Shown in pieces: positions 9,003 through 17,475 of a stretch of DNA of 64,000 nucleotides. The position numbers and the translations under genes were made by a program. The first letter of the stretch is position 1, and every line of letters starts with the position of its first letter. The notes under the pieces are model-generated. The model did not search any database, was not told where the DNA came from, and saw nothing but the letters and a program-made list of their open reading frames with translations. Source of the stretch: Thermotogaceae bacterium (GTDB lineage Bacteria; Thermotogota; Thermotogae; Thermotogales; Thermotogaceae); contig JALWTT010000015.1 in NCBI GenBank assembly GCA_027077795.1, forward strand, positions 124,001 to 188,000, written 5' to 3'.

Positions 9003-9556
9003 TAAACACATTCATCCTCTGCGGTGGGCGTGGAATGAGAATGGGTGGTGTCAATAAAGGGAGATTAAAGCTTTGTGGAAGGGATTTCGTAGAGATCCTG
9101 TACGATGAATTCATACCCTTTGGGAAAGTCTATGTGGTTGGGAGGAAGGAAAAATTCCCCGAATTTCCCTCAGTTGATGACATGATTTCGGACATAGGGC
9201 CTGTTGGAGGTATACTGACAGCTCTTAGTATGTCTGAATCCGAGAAGGCCTTGATCATTCCGTGTGATACTCCTTTGTTTTCCAGGAAAATCGGTGAATA
9301 CCTTTTAGAAATCTCAGCTGGATATGAAATAGCAGCCTTTTTCACAGAGAAGCTTACCCCAATCCCTGGCGTTTACTCGAAATCCTTGCTTGATGATCTC
9401 ATGAAATTCGTTGAAGGTGGTGGGAGATCTCTCACTTCTTTTGTAGTGAGGAGGAAATCCATATTTGTTCATCCAAGAAGCTGGAACCTCATCAAAGGTG
9501 TAAATACTCCAGAAGATTATGCTCACCTTTTAGAAATCTACGGTTGTCAACATTGA
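8999..9556 (+). CDS. MobA-like nucleotidyltransferase
   Basis: The 185-residue protein starts with FILCGGRGMRMGGVNKG, a form of the LxGGxxxRMGxxK signature of MobA guanylyltransferases. DIGPVGGILTALSMSE and IPCDTPLF follow, matching the metal-binding and nucleotide-binding segments of MobA. It would attach GMP (or another NMP) to a phosphorylated acceptor, in MobA the molybdopterin cofactor. No other molybdenum cofactor gene is nearby. Its tight coupling to the deacetylase-like and ATP-grasp genes leaves open that it activates a different acceptor such as a sugar phosphate. It begins at ATG 8999 inside the previous stop (ATGA). Confidence 0.75.
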   Translation: MINTFILCGGRGMRMGGVNKGRLKLCGRDFVEILYDEFIPFGKVYVVGRKEKFPEFPSVDDMISDIGPVGGILTALSMSESEKALIIPCDTPLFSRKIGEYLLEISAGYEIAAFFTEKLTPIPGVYSKSLLDDLMKFVEGGGRSLTSFVVRRKSIFVHPRSWNLIKGVNTPEDYAHLLEIYGCQH

Positions 9557-9665
9557 TATTAAAAGGAAAGGAGAGAATTTTTTTCATAAAGCAAAATATT
9601 CCAGGAAAACAGCAGAATATCGAGAGATCTCAAGCTTGATACTCATCTACGTATGGATGTAAATT

Positions 9666-9689
9666 ATTGCTCGGAGCAAGCAATTTTTT
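9666..9689 (+). terminator. Candidate intrinsic terminator after the MobA-like gene
   Basis: ATTGCT and AGCAAT form a 6-bp stem with a 7-nt loop, followed at once by a run of six T (counting the last stem base). It ends just before the ribosome-binding site of the ROK gene. It could terminate the upstream trio or attenuate the sugar operon. The rest of the 145-bp gap from 9557 shows nothing else I can name. Confidence 0.4.
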
Positions 9690-9701
9690 GAAGGTGATGA
9701 T

Positions 9702-10730
9702 ATGGATATAAACATAACGCAACACAGAATTCTCAAGTATATCTGGAAGAAAAGAAGAACCGTTAGAAAGGAGATTAGTGAATACCTCAATGTAAACCCA
9801 TCGACGGTTACCAGAAACTTAGCGGATCTTCTGAAGGTTGGCATAGTGAGAAGCTATGGCTTTATATCGACAAGCCGAACTGTTGGGAGGAAGAGTGAAC
9901 TCATAGGTATAGACGAGCAATGGAGAAGGATCGTGGGAATTTCTATAGAGAGAGGAGAGATTACGACACTTCTTGTTTCTCTAACTGGTGAGATTCTGGA
10001 AAAGAAGAGGGATTTTATGGAAGTAAACTCTGAGAACATTGTCGGTGTCATATCGAATGCTGTGAGTTATTTCAAGGACAGTGGTCACGTCGTATCAATT
10101 GCTGTTCCCGGAATAGTCTCCAACGGTGTAATAGTATTCTCCATGGCACTTGGAATCAAGAATCTGGATCTTAAGTCGGCAATAGAGAAGATTTCTGGAA
10201 AAAGAGTTTATGTTGTGAATGATGCAAATGCCGTGTCGGCGAATTTCTCAGATGAGGCCGAAAATCTCGTCTGTTTTCTTTTGAGTATACCTTATAACCT
10301 CTCGGAAGAGGTTGGAATGGGAGCGGGTTTGTGGCTGAATGGAAAACTCTATCAAGGGTCACATAGCGCCGCAGGCGAGTCTGGTAGTGGGTTTAGAGTA
10401 GTTGAGAAATCTGGAACAATAGAGGATTTGAAATCCGGGAGGTTTAAACCTTCTGAGATGGAGAAATTTGTCAAGCTCATAGGAGGAAAAATAGCACTTC
10501 TTTCACAGTTCCTTGATCCCGACCTCGTTGTTATAAGTGGAGATGTGGATCTACTTCCAGAGAGATCCAAAAGGAAACTTCTCTCAGAGGTCAGAAAGAA
10601 TTTGATATCCAATATAGAGATCACGATTGATACAGGTGGAAGCGAGTCTATAGCAAGAGGTGCTGCCATGGCTCTTGTGAACGAGATGATGAACAACATT
10701 GAGATGATGAAAAATTACATCTGGTTTTAA
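9702..10730 (+). CDS. ROK-family transcriptional regulator lacking the zinc motif
   Basis: The 342-residue protein has an N-terminal winged helix-turn-helix (residues 1-60; VRKEISEYLNVNPSTVTRNL) followed by a ROK sugar-kinase-like domain. The segment GMGAGLWLNGKLYQGSHSAAGE matches the ROK signature. The His that normally follows AGExG is Ser here, and no CxCGxxGCxE zinc motif is present, so it probably does not bind zinc. ROK regulators repress sugar operons and respond to a sugar or sugar phosphate. The gene sits 26 bp upstream of the binding-protein gene with no terminator between them. It is thus likely part of and controls the uptake operon that follows. The start ATG 9702 is preceded by GAAGGTGATG. 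Confidence 0.88.
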   Translation: MDINITQHRILKYIWKKRRTVRKEISEYLNVNPSTVTRNLADLLKVGIVRSYGFISTSRTVGRKSELIGIDEQWRRIVGISIERGEITTLLVSLTGEILEKKRDFMEVNSENIVGVISNAVSYFKDSGHVVSIAVPGIVSNGVIVFSMALGIKNLDLKSAIEKISGKRVYVVNDANAVSANFSDEAENLVCFLLSIPYNLSEEVGMGAGLWLNGKLYQGSHSAAGESGSGFRVVEKSGTIEDLKSGRFKPSEMEKFVKLIGGKIALLSQFLDPDLVVISGDVDLLPERSKRKLLSEVRKNLISNIEITIDTGGSESIARGAAMALVNEMMNNIEMMKNYIWF

Positions 10731-10756
10731 CAAATCCTTGTTGGGAGGTGAACCTT

Positions 10757-11974
10757 ATGAGAAAGCTCTTGGTGGTTCTTTTGGCGGTTTTCGTGGTTCT
10801 GTCATTTGCTAAAACCAAGCTCGTGTTTTGGTCTTTCATGATTGATGACAAGCTCTGGCAGGATATCTACGCTCAGTTCCAAAAAGAGTACCCGGATATA
10901 GAGGTTGAATTCACGCAGCTTTCCTGGGCAAACGGTTTTGATAAGATCGTCACGGCGATCGCCGCTGGTGCTGCGCCGGATGTTGTTGAGCTTGGAAACA
11001 CATGGGTCGCAAAGTTCGCTAAAGACGGTGCTATCTATGCACTCACCCAAGATGAGATGAACAAGTTTAAAAATTACGTGGGTTATAACACCACTGCGTA
11101 CAAAGGCAAGCATTATGGATACATATGGCTTGTCGGGACCAGGGCGATGTACTACAACATAGATCTCTTCGTCAAGGCTGGCCTTAACCCAATGAACCCA
11201 CCGCAAACTTGGAGTGAAGTCCTCGAGGCAGCCAAGAAGATAAGTGCTCTTGGAAAGGACACATATGGCTTTGGTCTTCCAGCCGGGGAAAACTACAGTC
11301 CTTGGCAGCAGTGGTTCCTTCCGGCGGTTTGGGGAAACGGTGGAAAGGTCATATGCGGGACGGATTACGACAGAGCGTGTTTCAACTCACCTAAGGTCAA
11401 AGAAGCGGCAGAGTTCTATCAGGAACTTTCTAAATACGCTTTGAAAACCAAGCAGGCTGACATAGAGAAAGCATTCGGTGAAGGAAGAGTTGGAATGTAT
11501 GTAGGTGGTCAGTGGGTCATAGGAACCCTGAACAGCACTTACCCAGATCTCAACTATTGGATAGCACTTGTTCCAAAGCCAGATAAGGGGGGGTTTCATG
11601 CATCGTTTGCTGGAGGAGAAGTCCTTGCCATAACCACCCAGACTAAGAACTATGAAGCCGCTAAGAAGCTCGCTTATTTCCTCCTCAGATCTGATATAGC
11701 TATGAAGATAACCAAAGCCTATTCTGGAGTTGTTTACCCAAGTGATCCAAAAGCCATTTACGATCCGTGGTTTGAGGACAATCCTCTGCATATGGTATTC
11801 TTTAAGCAGGCAAAAACAGCTGTTCCTACACCTCCAACTCCGGCCTGGCCGAAGGTTCAGTCTCTTGTAACCGAAGCAATTGAGAAGATCATTCTCAACA
11901 ACGCCAATGTTAATGAGGTTCTTGACGAATATAACACCAAGATCCAGGAGGTTCTCGATGAATACTCCAAATAA
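10757..11974 (+). CDS. Sugar ABC transporter substrate-binding protein
   Basis: The 405-residue protein begins with a Sec signal peptide (MRKLLVVLLAVFVVLSFA) and has no lipobox, so it is probably periplasmic. The body matches family 1 (maltose/oligosaccharide type) binding proteins, with AAGAAPDVVELGNTW, MYYNIDLFVKAGLNP, a TWSEVLEAAKKI segment and GGEVLAIT. The start is ATG 10757 after GGGAGGTGAACC; an in-frame GTG inside that ribosome-binding site is rejected. A perfect 10-bp hairpin follows the gene, suggesting the binding-protein message is stabilised relative to the permeases. The neighbouring hexosaminidase suggests an amino-sugar oligosaccharide as ligand. Confidence 0.92.
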   Translation: MRKLLVVLLAVFVVLSFAKTKLVFWSFMIDDKLWQDIYAQFQKEYPDIEVEFTQLSWANGFDKIVTAIAAGAAPDVVELGNTWVAKFAKDGAIYALTQDEMNKFKNYVGYNTTAYKGKHYGYIWLVGTRAMYYNIDLFVKAGLNPMNPPQTWSEVLEAAKKISALGKDTYGFGLPAGENYSPWQQWFLPAVWGNGGKVICGTDYDRACFNSPKVKEAAEFYQELSKYALKTKQADIEKAFGEGRVGMYVGGQWVIGTLNSTYPDLNYWIALVPKPDKGGFHASFAGGEVLAITTQTKNYEAAKKLAYFLLRSDIAMKITKAYSGVVYPSDPKAIYDPWFEDNPLHMVFFKQAKTAVPTPPTPAWPKVQSLVTEAIEKIILNNANVNEVLDEYNTKIQEVLDEYSK

Positions 11975-11992
11975 TCTGTCTCGAAACCATAT

Positions 11993-12016
11993 GGGGGATC
12001 CCTTCTGGGATCCCCC
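11993..12016 (+). promoter_or_regulatory. Perfect 10-bp intercistronic hairpin after the binding-protein gene
   Basis: GGGGGATCCC and GGGATCCCCC pair exactly around a TTCT loop, between the binding-protein stop and the ribosome-binding site of the first permease. No T-run follows. Such hairpins often protect the upstream message from 3' exonucleases and so set a high ratio of binding protein to permease. Confidence 0.6.
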
Positions 12017-12045
12017 TTCCCTTGGCTCAAACTGGAGGTGAATCC

Positions 12046-13299
12046 GTGACAAGAAGATCCAAGGAAGGGCTTACGACTTTCCTTTTCCTTTCACCATGGA
12101 TAATCTTATTTTCCGTGTTCTCGGTTTATCCTCTTGTCTTCTCGGTGATAGTCAGCTTGTCTAGGTACTCCGGAATAAACCCACATATGCAATTTGTTGG
12201 ATTGAAGAATTACATAGAGGCTTTTCACGATGATGTATTCCTGATATCTTTGAGAAACACCTTTTTGTTTGTCCTGGGTACGATTCCTTTCACAACGGCT
12301 ATCTCGTTGTTTTTGGCCGTGCTGATAAACGATAGGCTTCTACCAATGAGGGAGTTCTTCCAGGCGGGCTTTTTCCTTCCATCGGTTATATCCATGGTCG
12401 TTATATCTTTGATATGGCTGTACCTTTACAGCGCCGAAGGCCCGTTCAACATGATGATGGAAAAAATCTCCGATCCACTGAAGGAGGGTGTTGCTTTCCT
12501 TCGGCATAGTGGATTTCTCTCTTGGGTAATTCTTTACATAATCACTTTTGTCATCTTGTATGTGCTGGACATGATGTTCACATTTGATGAGGATACCAAG
12601 CGAAATAGATTGGCAGTTTACCTTCTGTCTGTACCGATTTGGAGTGCCACTCACTTGGGGTTTTCATTTCTCGGTTGGTGGTGGATAGCTCTCGCCTCCC
12701 TAATAACCCCCTTGGTGATCTTCATTGTGGATTCTCTAGCGTTCAAAGAAAGGCTCAAAACAGGTCAGAAAATTCTGCTCTCTTTCTCATCTGCAGCAAT
12801 TTGGGAGACGGTGGTGCTGCTTTCAATTTGGATTCAAAGAGTTATAGAGAATTACAGCGGGAGGATAAGTTTTCTAGCGAAACCCGATACGGCTCTTCCA
12901 TCCATAATGGTTATGGATATATGGGGAGCTATTGGGTATTACACACTCCTGTTCATAGCGGGACTCAGGAGCATACCAGGCGAGGTTTACGAAGCGGCGC
13001 GAATAGACGGGGCCAGTAGATGGCAGATCACGCTTAGGATAACGCTCCCTCTTTTGAAACCGACCTTGTTTTTTGTAATAGCCATAAATACTATCAGATC
13101 TTTTCAGATTTTCACCGAGATTTTCACCATGACTGGTGGTGGACCGAGCCATGCTACTGAGACGATCGTTCACTACATGTACATAGTTGGTTTCAGGAGG
13201 TTTGAAATGGGTTATGCATCAGCTATATCCTATATTCTGTTCGGAATAGTCATGGTGGTTACTCTGATCCAGAAGAGGTTTCTCAGGAGTGATGTGTGA
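12046..13299 (+). CDS. Sugar ABC transporter permease (MalF type) with extra membrane segment insertion
   Basis: The 417-residue integral membrane protein carries the EAA loop EAARIDGASRWQITLRITLP near residues 315-335, which docks the ATPase. Compared with the usual length of about 290 residues it has an insertion of about 130 residues between GPFNMMMEK and LPSIMVMDIWGAIGYY (about 12465-12880). The insertion contains several hydrophobic stretches, for example FVILYVLDMMF and FLGWWWIALASLITPLVIFIV, so three or four extra helices are likely. The start is GTG 12046 after TGGAGGTG. No ABC ATPase gene is present in this operon, so a shared MsmX-like ATPase elsewhere is implied. Confidence 0.9.
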   Translation: MTRRSKEGLTTFLFLSPWIILFSVFSVYPLVFSVIVSLSRYSGINPHMQFVGLKNYIEAFHDDVFLISLRNTFLFVLGTIPFTTAISLFLAVLINDRLLPMREFFQAGFFLPSVISMVVISLIWLYLYSAEGPFNMMMEKISDPLKEGVAFLRHSGFLSWVILYIITFVILYVLDMMFTFDEDTKRNRLAVYLLSVPIWSATHLGFSFLGWWWIALASLITPLVIFIVDSLAFKERLKTGQKILLSFSSAAIWETVVLLSIWIQRVIENYSGRISFLAKPDTALPSIMVMDIWGAIGYYTLLFIAGLRSIPGEVYEAARIDGASRWQITLRITLPLLKPTLFFVIAINTIRSFQIFTEIFTMTGGGPSHATETIVHYMYIVGFRRFEMGYASAISYILFGIVMVVTLIQKRFLRSDV

Positions 13300-14564
13300 T
13301 GTGGACGAAAGCGAAGTTTGCCCTGCTTTTGATCTTACTTATCGTTCTTTTCTTACCTTTGATCATGATGTTTTTCACCTCTGCGATACCAGAGGGGGAT
13401 CCGTTTCACATAGTCATGAGAAGGAAGATACAGAACTTTCAGATGGAGTCTTCCAAATATGGAAATGTTCAGAGGGATTTGATGTTCCTGAATTTCTTTC
13501 TGAGAAAGAAAATCAGATCTGTTGGATCAGCTAGTTGGAAGGTGGTGGCAGGTGGGAACAGTAACTTCTTCATGGAGATAAGTGTAAGTAAGGAAGGAGG
13601 AGTTGGTATATCCACCGGAAACAAGAATATAAACGTTGTTAAAGCCATCGAGTTTCGTGTAAAAACCGATAGGCCGATGAAACTCAGATTGGGTTTCAAA
13701 GATGCCACTGAGGGGAGAAAGGAATTCCTTTCACCAATAGATGTGTACACAAGTGGCAAGTGGAGCACCTTAACGCTCAGCATCAATCCGTCAGAGCTCT
13801 CAAACATAGACAGAGAGAGAGTCAGTAGGATATATCTTATTTTTGATGGAAATGGAAAAGTTTCCATAGATGATCTTTACTTTTTGAACAAATTCCCTAC
13901 ATTTTACAACTTCGTGAAGGTAATAAAGTACGATATGTTCGGTAGGTATATGTTGAACAGTGCGATAATATCTCTCGCTGTGGTTCTTGGAAATATGCTC
14001 TTCTCTTCCATGGTTGGATACGCATTTGCGAGAAAAAATTTTCTATTGAAGGAAGCTCTCTTTGCGATAATACTAGGGATGATGATGATTCCACCGCAAA
14101 CAACGATAATCCCAGTTTTCATACTGATGAAAAAGATCGGATGGATAGATACATATTGGGCTTTGATAGTTCCCGCACTGGTTACTCCATTTGGCGTTTT
14201 TTTAATGCGCCAGTACATAGAGCAGATTCCCAAATCTTTGGATGAAGCGGCAAAGGTTGATGGAGCAAGTGACTGGCAGATATTCTGGAGAATAATAATA
14301 CCTCTGAGTAAGGCTCCTTTAGCGGTTTTGGGTATAAACGTCTTCATAGGAGCGTGGAACGACCTGTTCTACCCCCTAATTCTCACCACTTCCAAGGAGA
14401 TGAGAACCGTTCAGCTTGGACTTGCGATGTATCAGAAGCTCAACACAGATTGGCCTTCTCTGATGGCTGCTTCTACTATAGCGGGATTACCTGTGATAAT
14501 CGTTTACCTTGCTTTTCAAAAAAGGATCATAGCGGGAATTCTCCAGGGGGCGGTGAAAGGATGA
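13299..14564 (+). CDS. Sugar ABC transporter permease (MalG type) with a large extracytoplasmic domain insertion
   Basis: The protein of about 421 residues has TM1 at the N-terminus (FALLLILLIVLFLPLIMMFF). Some 180 non-hydrophobic residues follow, and then the remaining MalG-like core with the EAA loop DEAAKVDGASDWQIFWRI. The inserted part (about 13395-13920) is rich in beta strands and ends with VSIDDLYFL, the kind of C-terminal strand seen in galactose-binding-fold carbohydrate-binding modules. A typical MalG is about 280 residues. The start may be GTG 13296 or ATG 13299, both overlapping the previous stop; AGGAGTGAT lies upstream of both. The insertion would face the periplasm. Confidence 0.88.
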   Translation: MWTKAKFALLLILLIVLFLPLIMMFFTSAIPEGDPFHIVMRRKIQNFQMESSKYGNVQRDLMFLNFFLRKKIRSVGSASWKVVAGGNSNFFMEISVSKEGGVGISTGNKNINVVKAIEFRVKTDRPMKLRLGFKDATEGRKEFLSPIDVYTSGKWSTLTLSINPSELSNIDRERVSRIYLIFDGNGKVSIDDLYFLNKFPTFYNFVKVIKYDMFGRYMLNSAIISLAVVLGNMLFSSMVGYAFARKNFLLKEALFAIILGMMMIPPQTTIIPVFILMKKIGWIDTYWALIVPALVTPFGVFLMRQYIEQIPKSLDEAAKVDGASDWQIFWRIIIPLSKAPLAVLGINVFIGAWNDLFYPLILTTSKEMRTVQLGLAMYQKLNTDWPSLMAASTIAGLPVIIVYLAFQKRIIAGILQGAVKG

Positions 14565-15694
14565 ACTTCGATAGGTTGGTGGATAGGAAGGGAAGTAATT
14601 GCCACAAATGGGACACTAGACCCGATGTGAAGGATATACCAGACGATTTGATACCGATGTGGGTTGCTGACATGGACTTTGAGGCGCCGGAAGTAGTGAT
14701 CGATGCGATCGTTGAGAGGTTGAAGCACAAGATCTTTGGTTATACTTTTCCTGGTCACTCATATTTCAAGTCCGTTGCCGATTGGTGGGAAAAGCGATAT
14801 GGGATACGTTTAAACGAGGAATGGATAGTTCCGATCACTGGGGTTATACCAGGTCTGGCTACCGCTGTTGAGAGTTTTACATCTGTTAATGATGGAGTGA
14901 TCATACAGCCTCCAGTTTACTGGCCGTTCAGAGACGTTATAGAGCTGAACAGAAGAGCTGTGATCGAAAACAATCTTCTGGAAGAGAACGGTTATTACAC
15001 CATGGATCTGGATGATCTTGAAAAAAAGGTGAAGTTTGCAAAAGCTTTGATCCTATGCAACCCTCATAACCCGGTTGGAAGAGCTTGGAGATATGAGGAG
15101 CTCTCTGGAATGGCGAATGTGATGCAGCGAAGCGACCTGCTAGTCATATCCGATGAAATACATGCGGATTTCGTGTTTTCCGGGAAGTTCGTATCCTCGC
15201 TGAAAATAGAGAGTTTGCATGATAGGTTGGTGGTGCTTTCATCTCCGAATAAAACTTTTAACATTCCCGGAATTCGAAATGGATACGCAATAATCCCAAA
15301 TGAGGATATCAGGCAGAAGTTTTGGCGAGCTGTGCATGCTCATAGCATGAGACCGAATATCTTCTCCATGGTGGTTACAGAAGCCGTGTATTCCCAGGGG
15401 GAAAAGTGGTTAGAAGAGCTGAAAGAATACATAGTGGAGAATTTCAAGATCGTTGAAAGAGAGATCAATGGATTTAAAGGAATCAAGGTTAGATTTCCGG
15501 AAGCGACCTTTTTGATGTGGATTGATTTTCGAAACAGTGGCATGAAAAATCCATACGTTGATATTTTGAAAAAAGGCGTTTGGCTCCAAGATGGAAAAGC
15601 TTTCGGTACAAATGGAGAAGGGTTTTTAAGGATGAACGTGGCTACTCCAAAGAAGCTCTTGCTTAAAGCTTTAAGGAGAATTCAGGAGGGGTGA
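14561..15694 (+). CDS. MalY/PatB-type PLP-dependent aminotransferase or cystathionine beta-lyase
   Basis: The 377-residue fold-type I PLP enzyme shows DLIPMWVADMDFEAPEVV near the N-terminus, which is the MalY/PatB hallmark. LCNPHNPVGRAW and VISDEIHADFVF follow, and the pyridoxal lysine lies in SSPNKTFNIPGIRNGYA. Homologues cleave cystathionine or cysteine (C-S lyase) or transaminate, and E. coli MalY also modulates the maltose regulator. Its place between permeases and a glycosidase is unusual. Either a regulatory role or a role in metabolising an amino-sugar product is possible. The start ATG 14561 overlaps the permease stop (ATGA). Confidence 0.88.
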   Translation: MNFDRLVDRKGSNCHKWDTRPDVKDIPDDLIPMWVADMDFEAPEVVIDAIVERLKHKIFGYTFPGHSYFKSVADWWEKRYGIRLNEEWIVPITGVIPGLATAVESFTSVNDGVIIQPPVYWPFRDVIELNRRAVIENNLLEENGYYTMDLDDLEKKVKFAKALILCNPHNPVGRAWRYEELSGMANVMQRSDLLVISDEIHADFVFSGKFVSSLKIESLHDRLVVLSSPNKTFNIPGIRNGYAIIPNEDIRQKFWRAVHAHSMRPNIFSMVVTEAVYSQGEKWLEELKEYIVENFKIVEREINGFKGIKVRFPEATFLMWIDFRNSGMKNPYVDILKKGVWLQDGKAFGTNGEGFLRMNVATPKKLLLKALRRIQEG

Positions 15695-15696
15695 AC

Positions 15697-17475
15697 ATGA
15701 TCCTAGTTCCCGTACCGAAACGAGTGGAGTTCCTGAACGGAACAACGAAGATTCCAAGGAGGGGATATATATTCATAGGAGAGAGAGAGCTACTTGCAGG
15801 TGCTGAAAAGCTGAAGGAGGATCTCTTTGGGTTCAGAGTGAGTATGTACGATGATCGAAAAAGCTTTGTTAGAATCTACGTAGATGAAGCTCAGGTTGGA
15901 AAGAATGAAGGATACAGGCTGATCGTAGATGATGGTAAGGTCACAATAGTGGGAAATGATCTGAAAGGAGCATTCTATGGAATGATGACTTTAAAGCAAA
16001 TTATGAGGAACAATCCCGACGAAATCCCAGACATCCGCATAGAAGACTGGCCAGATTTTCCAAACAGAGGTTTTATGCTTGATATAAGTAGGAACAGAGT
16101 CCCAAAAATGGGAACTCTCAGGAGCCTTATCGATCTTCTCTCAGAGCTCAAATACAACCAGTTTCAACTTTACATAGAGCACACATTTGCCTATCGAGAT
16201 TATGAAAAGGTCTGGAGGGATTACTCGCCCCTCACATCGGAGGAGATAATAAAGCTCGATCAGTACGCCAAAGAGAGAATGGTGGAGCTCGTACCCAATC
16301 AGAACTCCTTCGGACACCTTGAGAAATGGCTCACACATGACGAGTACAAAAAGTATGCGGAAGTGGAAGATGGTTTCATGACGCCTTGGGGATTCAGAAT
16401 GAACCACCCGTTCTCGCTCTCACCAGCTGTTGAAGGGGTCTTCGATTTTTTGAGGTCCCTTTACGAGGAATTTCTTCCGAACTTCTCAAGTGATAAGTTC
16501 AATATTGGCTGTGATGAGACCTTCGACCTGTGCCAGGGAAAGAGCAAAGAGCTCTGCGAGAAGAAGGGGAAGGGAAGAGTGTACCTAGATTTTCTATTGA
16601 AAGTTCACAGCATCGTTAGGGAGTTCAAGAAGACAACGATGTTCTGGGGAGATATCATAAAGAATCATCCTGAGCTCGTGCCGGAGATACCGGATTCCGT
16701 CATCGCTCTTATATGGGGATATGAAAAAGATCATCCGTTCGACAAGGAGTGCGGGATTTTCAAAAACTCTGGAGTTCCTTTCTATGTGGTGCCGGGAACA
16801 TCGAGCTGGAACTCGATAGTTGGAAGAGTCGAGAACATGATCGGGAATGTGGATAACGCCGTCTCAAACGGATTGAGATACGGATCGATAGGAGTCCTAA
16901 TGACGGACTGGGGAGACAACGGGCACTGGCAGCATCTCCCGATATCGTTCCCCGGAATAGTCTACGCGTCAGCCAAGAGCTGGAACCACGAGGCTGATGT
17001 TGATCTTGCCAAAGCGCTCTCGATGCATGTTCTGATGGGCGAAGACTTTGAGAGCGGAGAAGCTCTCGTTGAAATAGGGAACGCTTATAAGGCAACTGGA
17101 GTGAGCATACCAAACGCGAATATCTTTGGAGCAGCTTTGATATGGCCTGAGAAGTTCAAGGAGAGATTGGATGAGGTAAATCTTGAAAAACTGGAGAAAG
17201 CACGAGAGATATTGCTTGATGCGCGAGAAAGGTTCTTATCATCTTCTCTTAGAAGAAACGATTCAGATACCCTGAAGAGAGAAATAGAAAATGGCGTGGA
17301 AATGGCGCTCTTCTCAATCGACTTCATGCTGAAGATGAGAGGAAAGGAAATTGATTTGAAAGAGAGATTTCCCAAATTAGTTGAAGGTTACAAGGCAACT
17401 TGGCTTTTGAGAAACCGAGAAGGTGGACTGAAACAAAGCGTGGAGAAATTGAGAGAAGTGGAGAAGTATCTTTGA
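15697..17475 (+). CDS. GH20-type beta-N-acetylhexosaminidase, cytoplasmic
   Basis: The 592-residue protein has a small N-terminal alpha/beta domain (GYRLIVDDGKVTIVGNDLKG). A TIM barrel then begins at DWPDFPNRGFMLDISRNRVP. The GH20 catalytic Asp-Glu pair is in FNIGCDETFDL, and a conserved Trp-rich end LMTDWGDNGHW follows. There is no signal peptide, so it should hydrolyse imported oligosaccharides inside the cell. The substrate-assisted GH20 mechanism requires an N-acetyl group on the substrate sugar, so chitobiose-like or glycan fragments are the likely cargo of the upstream transporter. The start ATG 15697 follows AGGAGGGGTGA. The region past residue 500 is helical and basic. Confidence 0.85.
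   Translation: MILVPVPKRVEFLNGTTKIPRRGYIFIGERELLAGAEKLKEDLFGFRVSMYDDRKSFVRIYVDEAQVGKNEGYRLIVDDGKVTIVGNDLKGAFYGMMTLKQIMRNNPDEIPDIRIEDWPDFPNRGFMLDISRNRVPKMGTLRSLIDLLSELKYNQFQLYIEHTFAYRDYEKVWRDYSPLTSEEIIKLDQYAKERMVELVPNQNSFGHLEKWLTHDEYKKYAEVEDGFMTPWGFRMNHPFSLSPAVEGVFDFLRSLYEEFLPNFSSDKFNIGCDETFDLCQGKSKELCEKKGKGRVYLDFLLKVHSIVREFKKTTMFWGDIIKNHPELVPEIPDSVIALIWGYEKDHPFDKECGIFKNSGVPFYVVPGTSSWNSIVGRVENMIGNVDNAVSNGLRYGSIGVLMTDWGDNGHWQHLPISFPGIVYASAKSWNHEADVDLAKALSMHVLMGEDFESGEALVEIGNAYKATGVSIPNANIFGAALIWPEKFKERLDEVNLEKLEKAREILLDARERFLSSSLRRNDSDTLKREIENGVEMALFSIDFMLKMRGKEIDLKERFPKLVEGYKATWLLRNREGGLKQSVEKLREVEKYL

Noticed and set aside
8999-9556. Firm assignment of the MobA-like gene to molybdenum cofactor synthesis
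   Set aside because: No other cofactor gene is nearby, and the coupling to deacetylase and ATP-grasp genes argues for caution, so no gene symbol is given.
11387-12052. Open frame of 221 codons opposite the binding-protein gene
   Set aside because: It has no family resemblance or ribosome-binding site and lies wholly across a well-supported gene and its hairpin.
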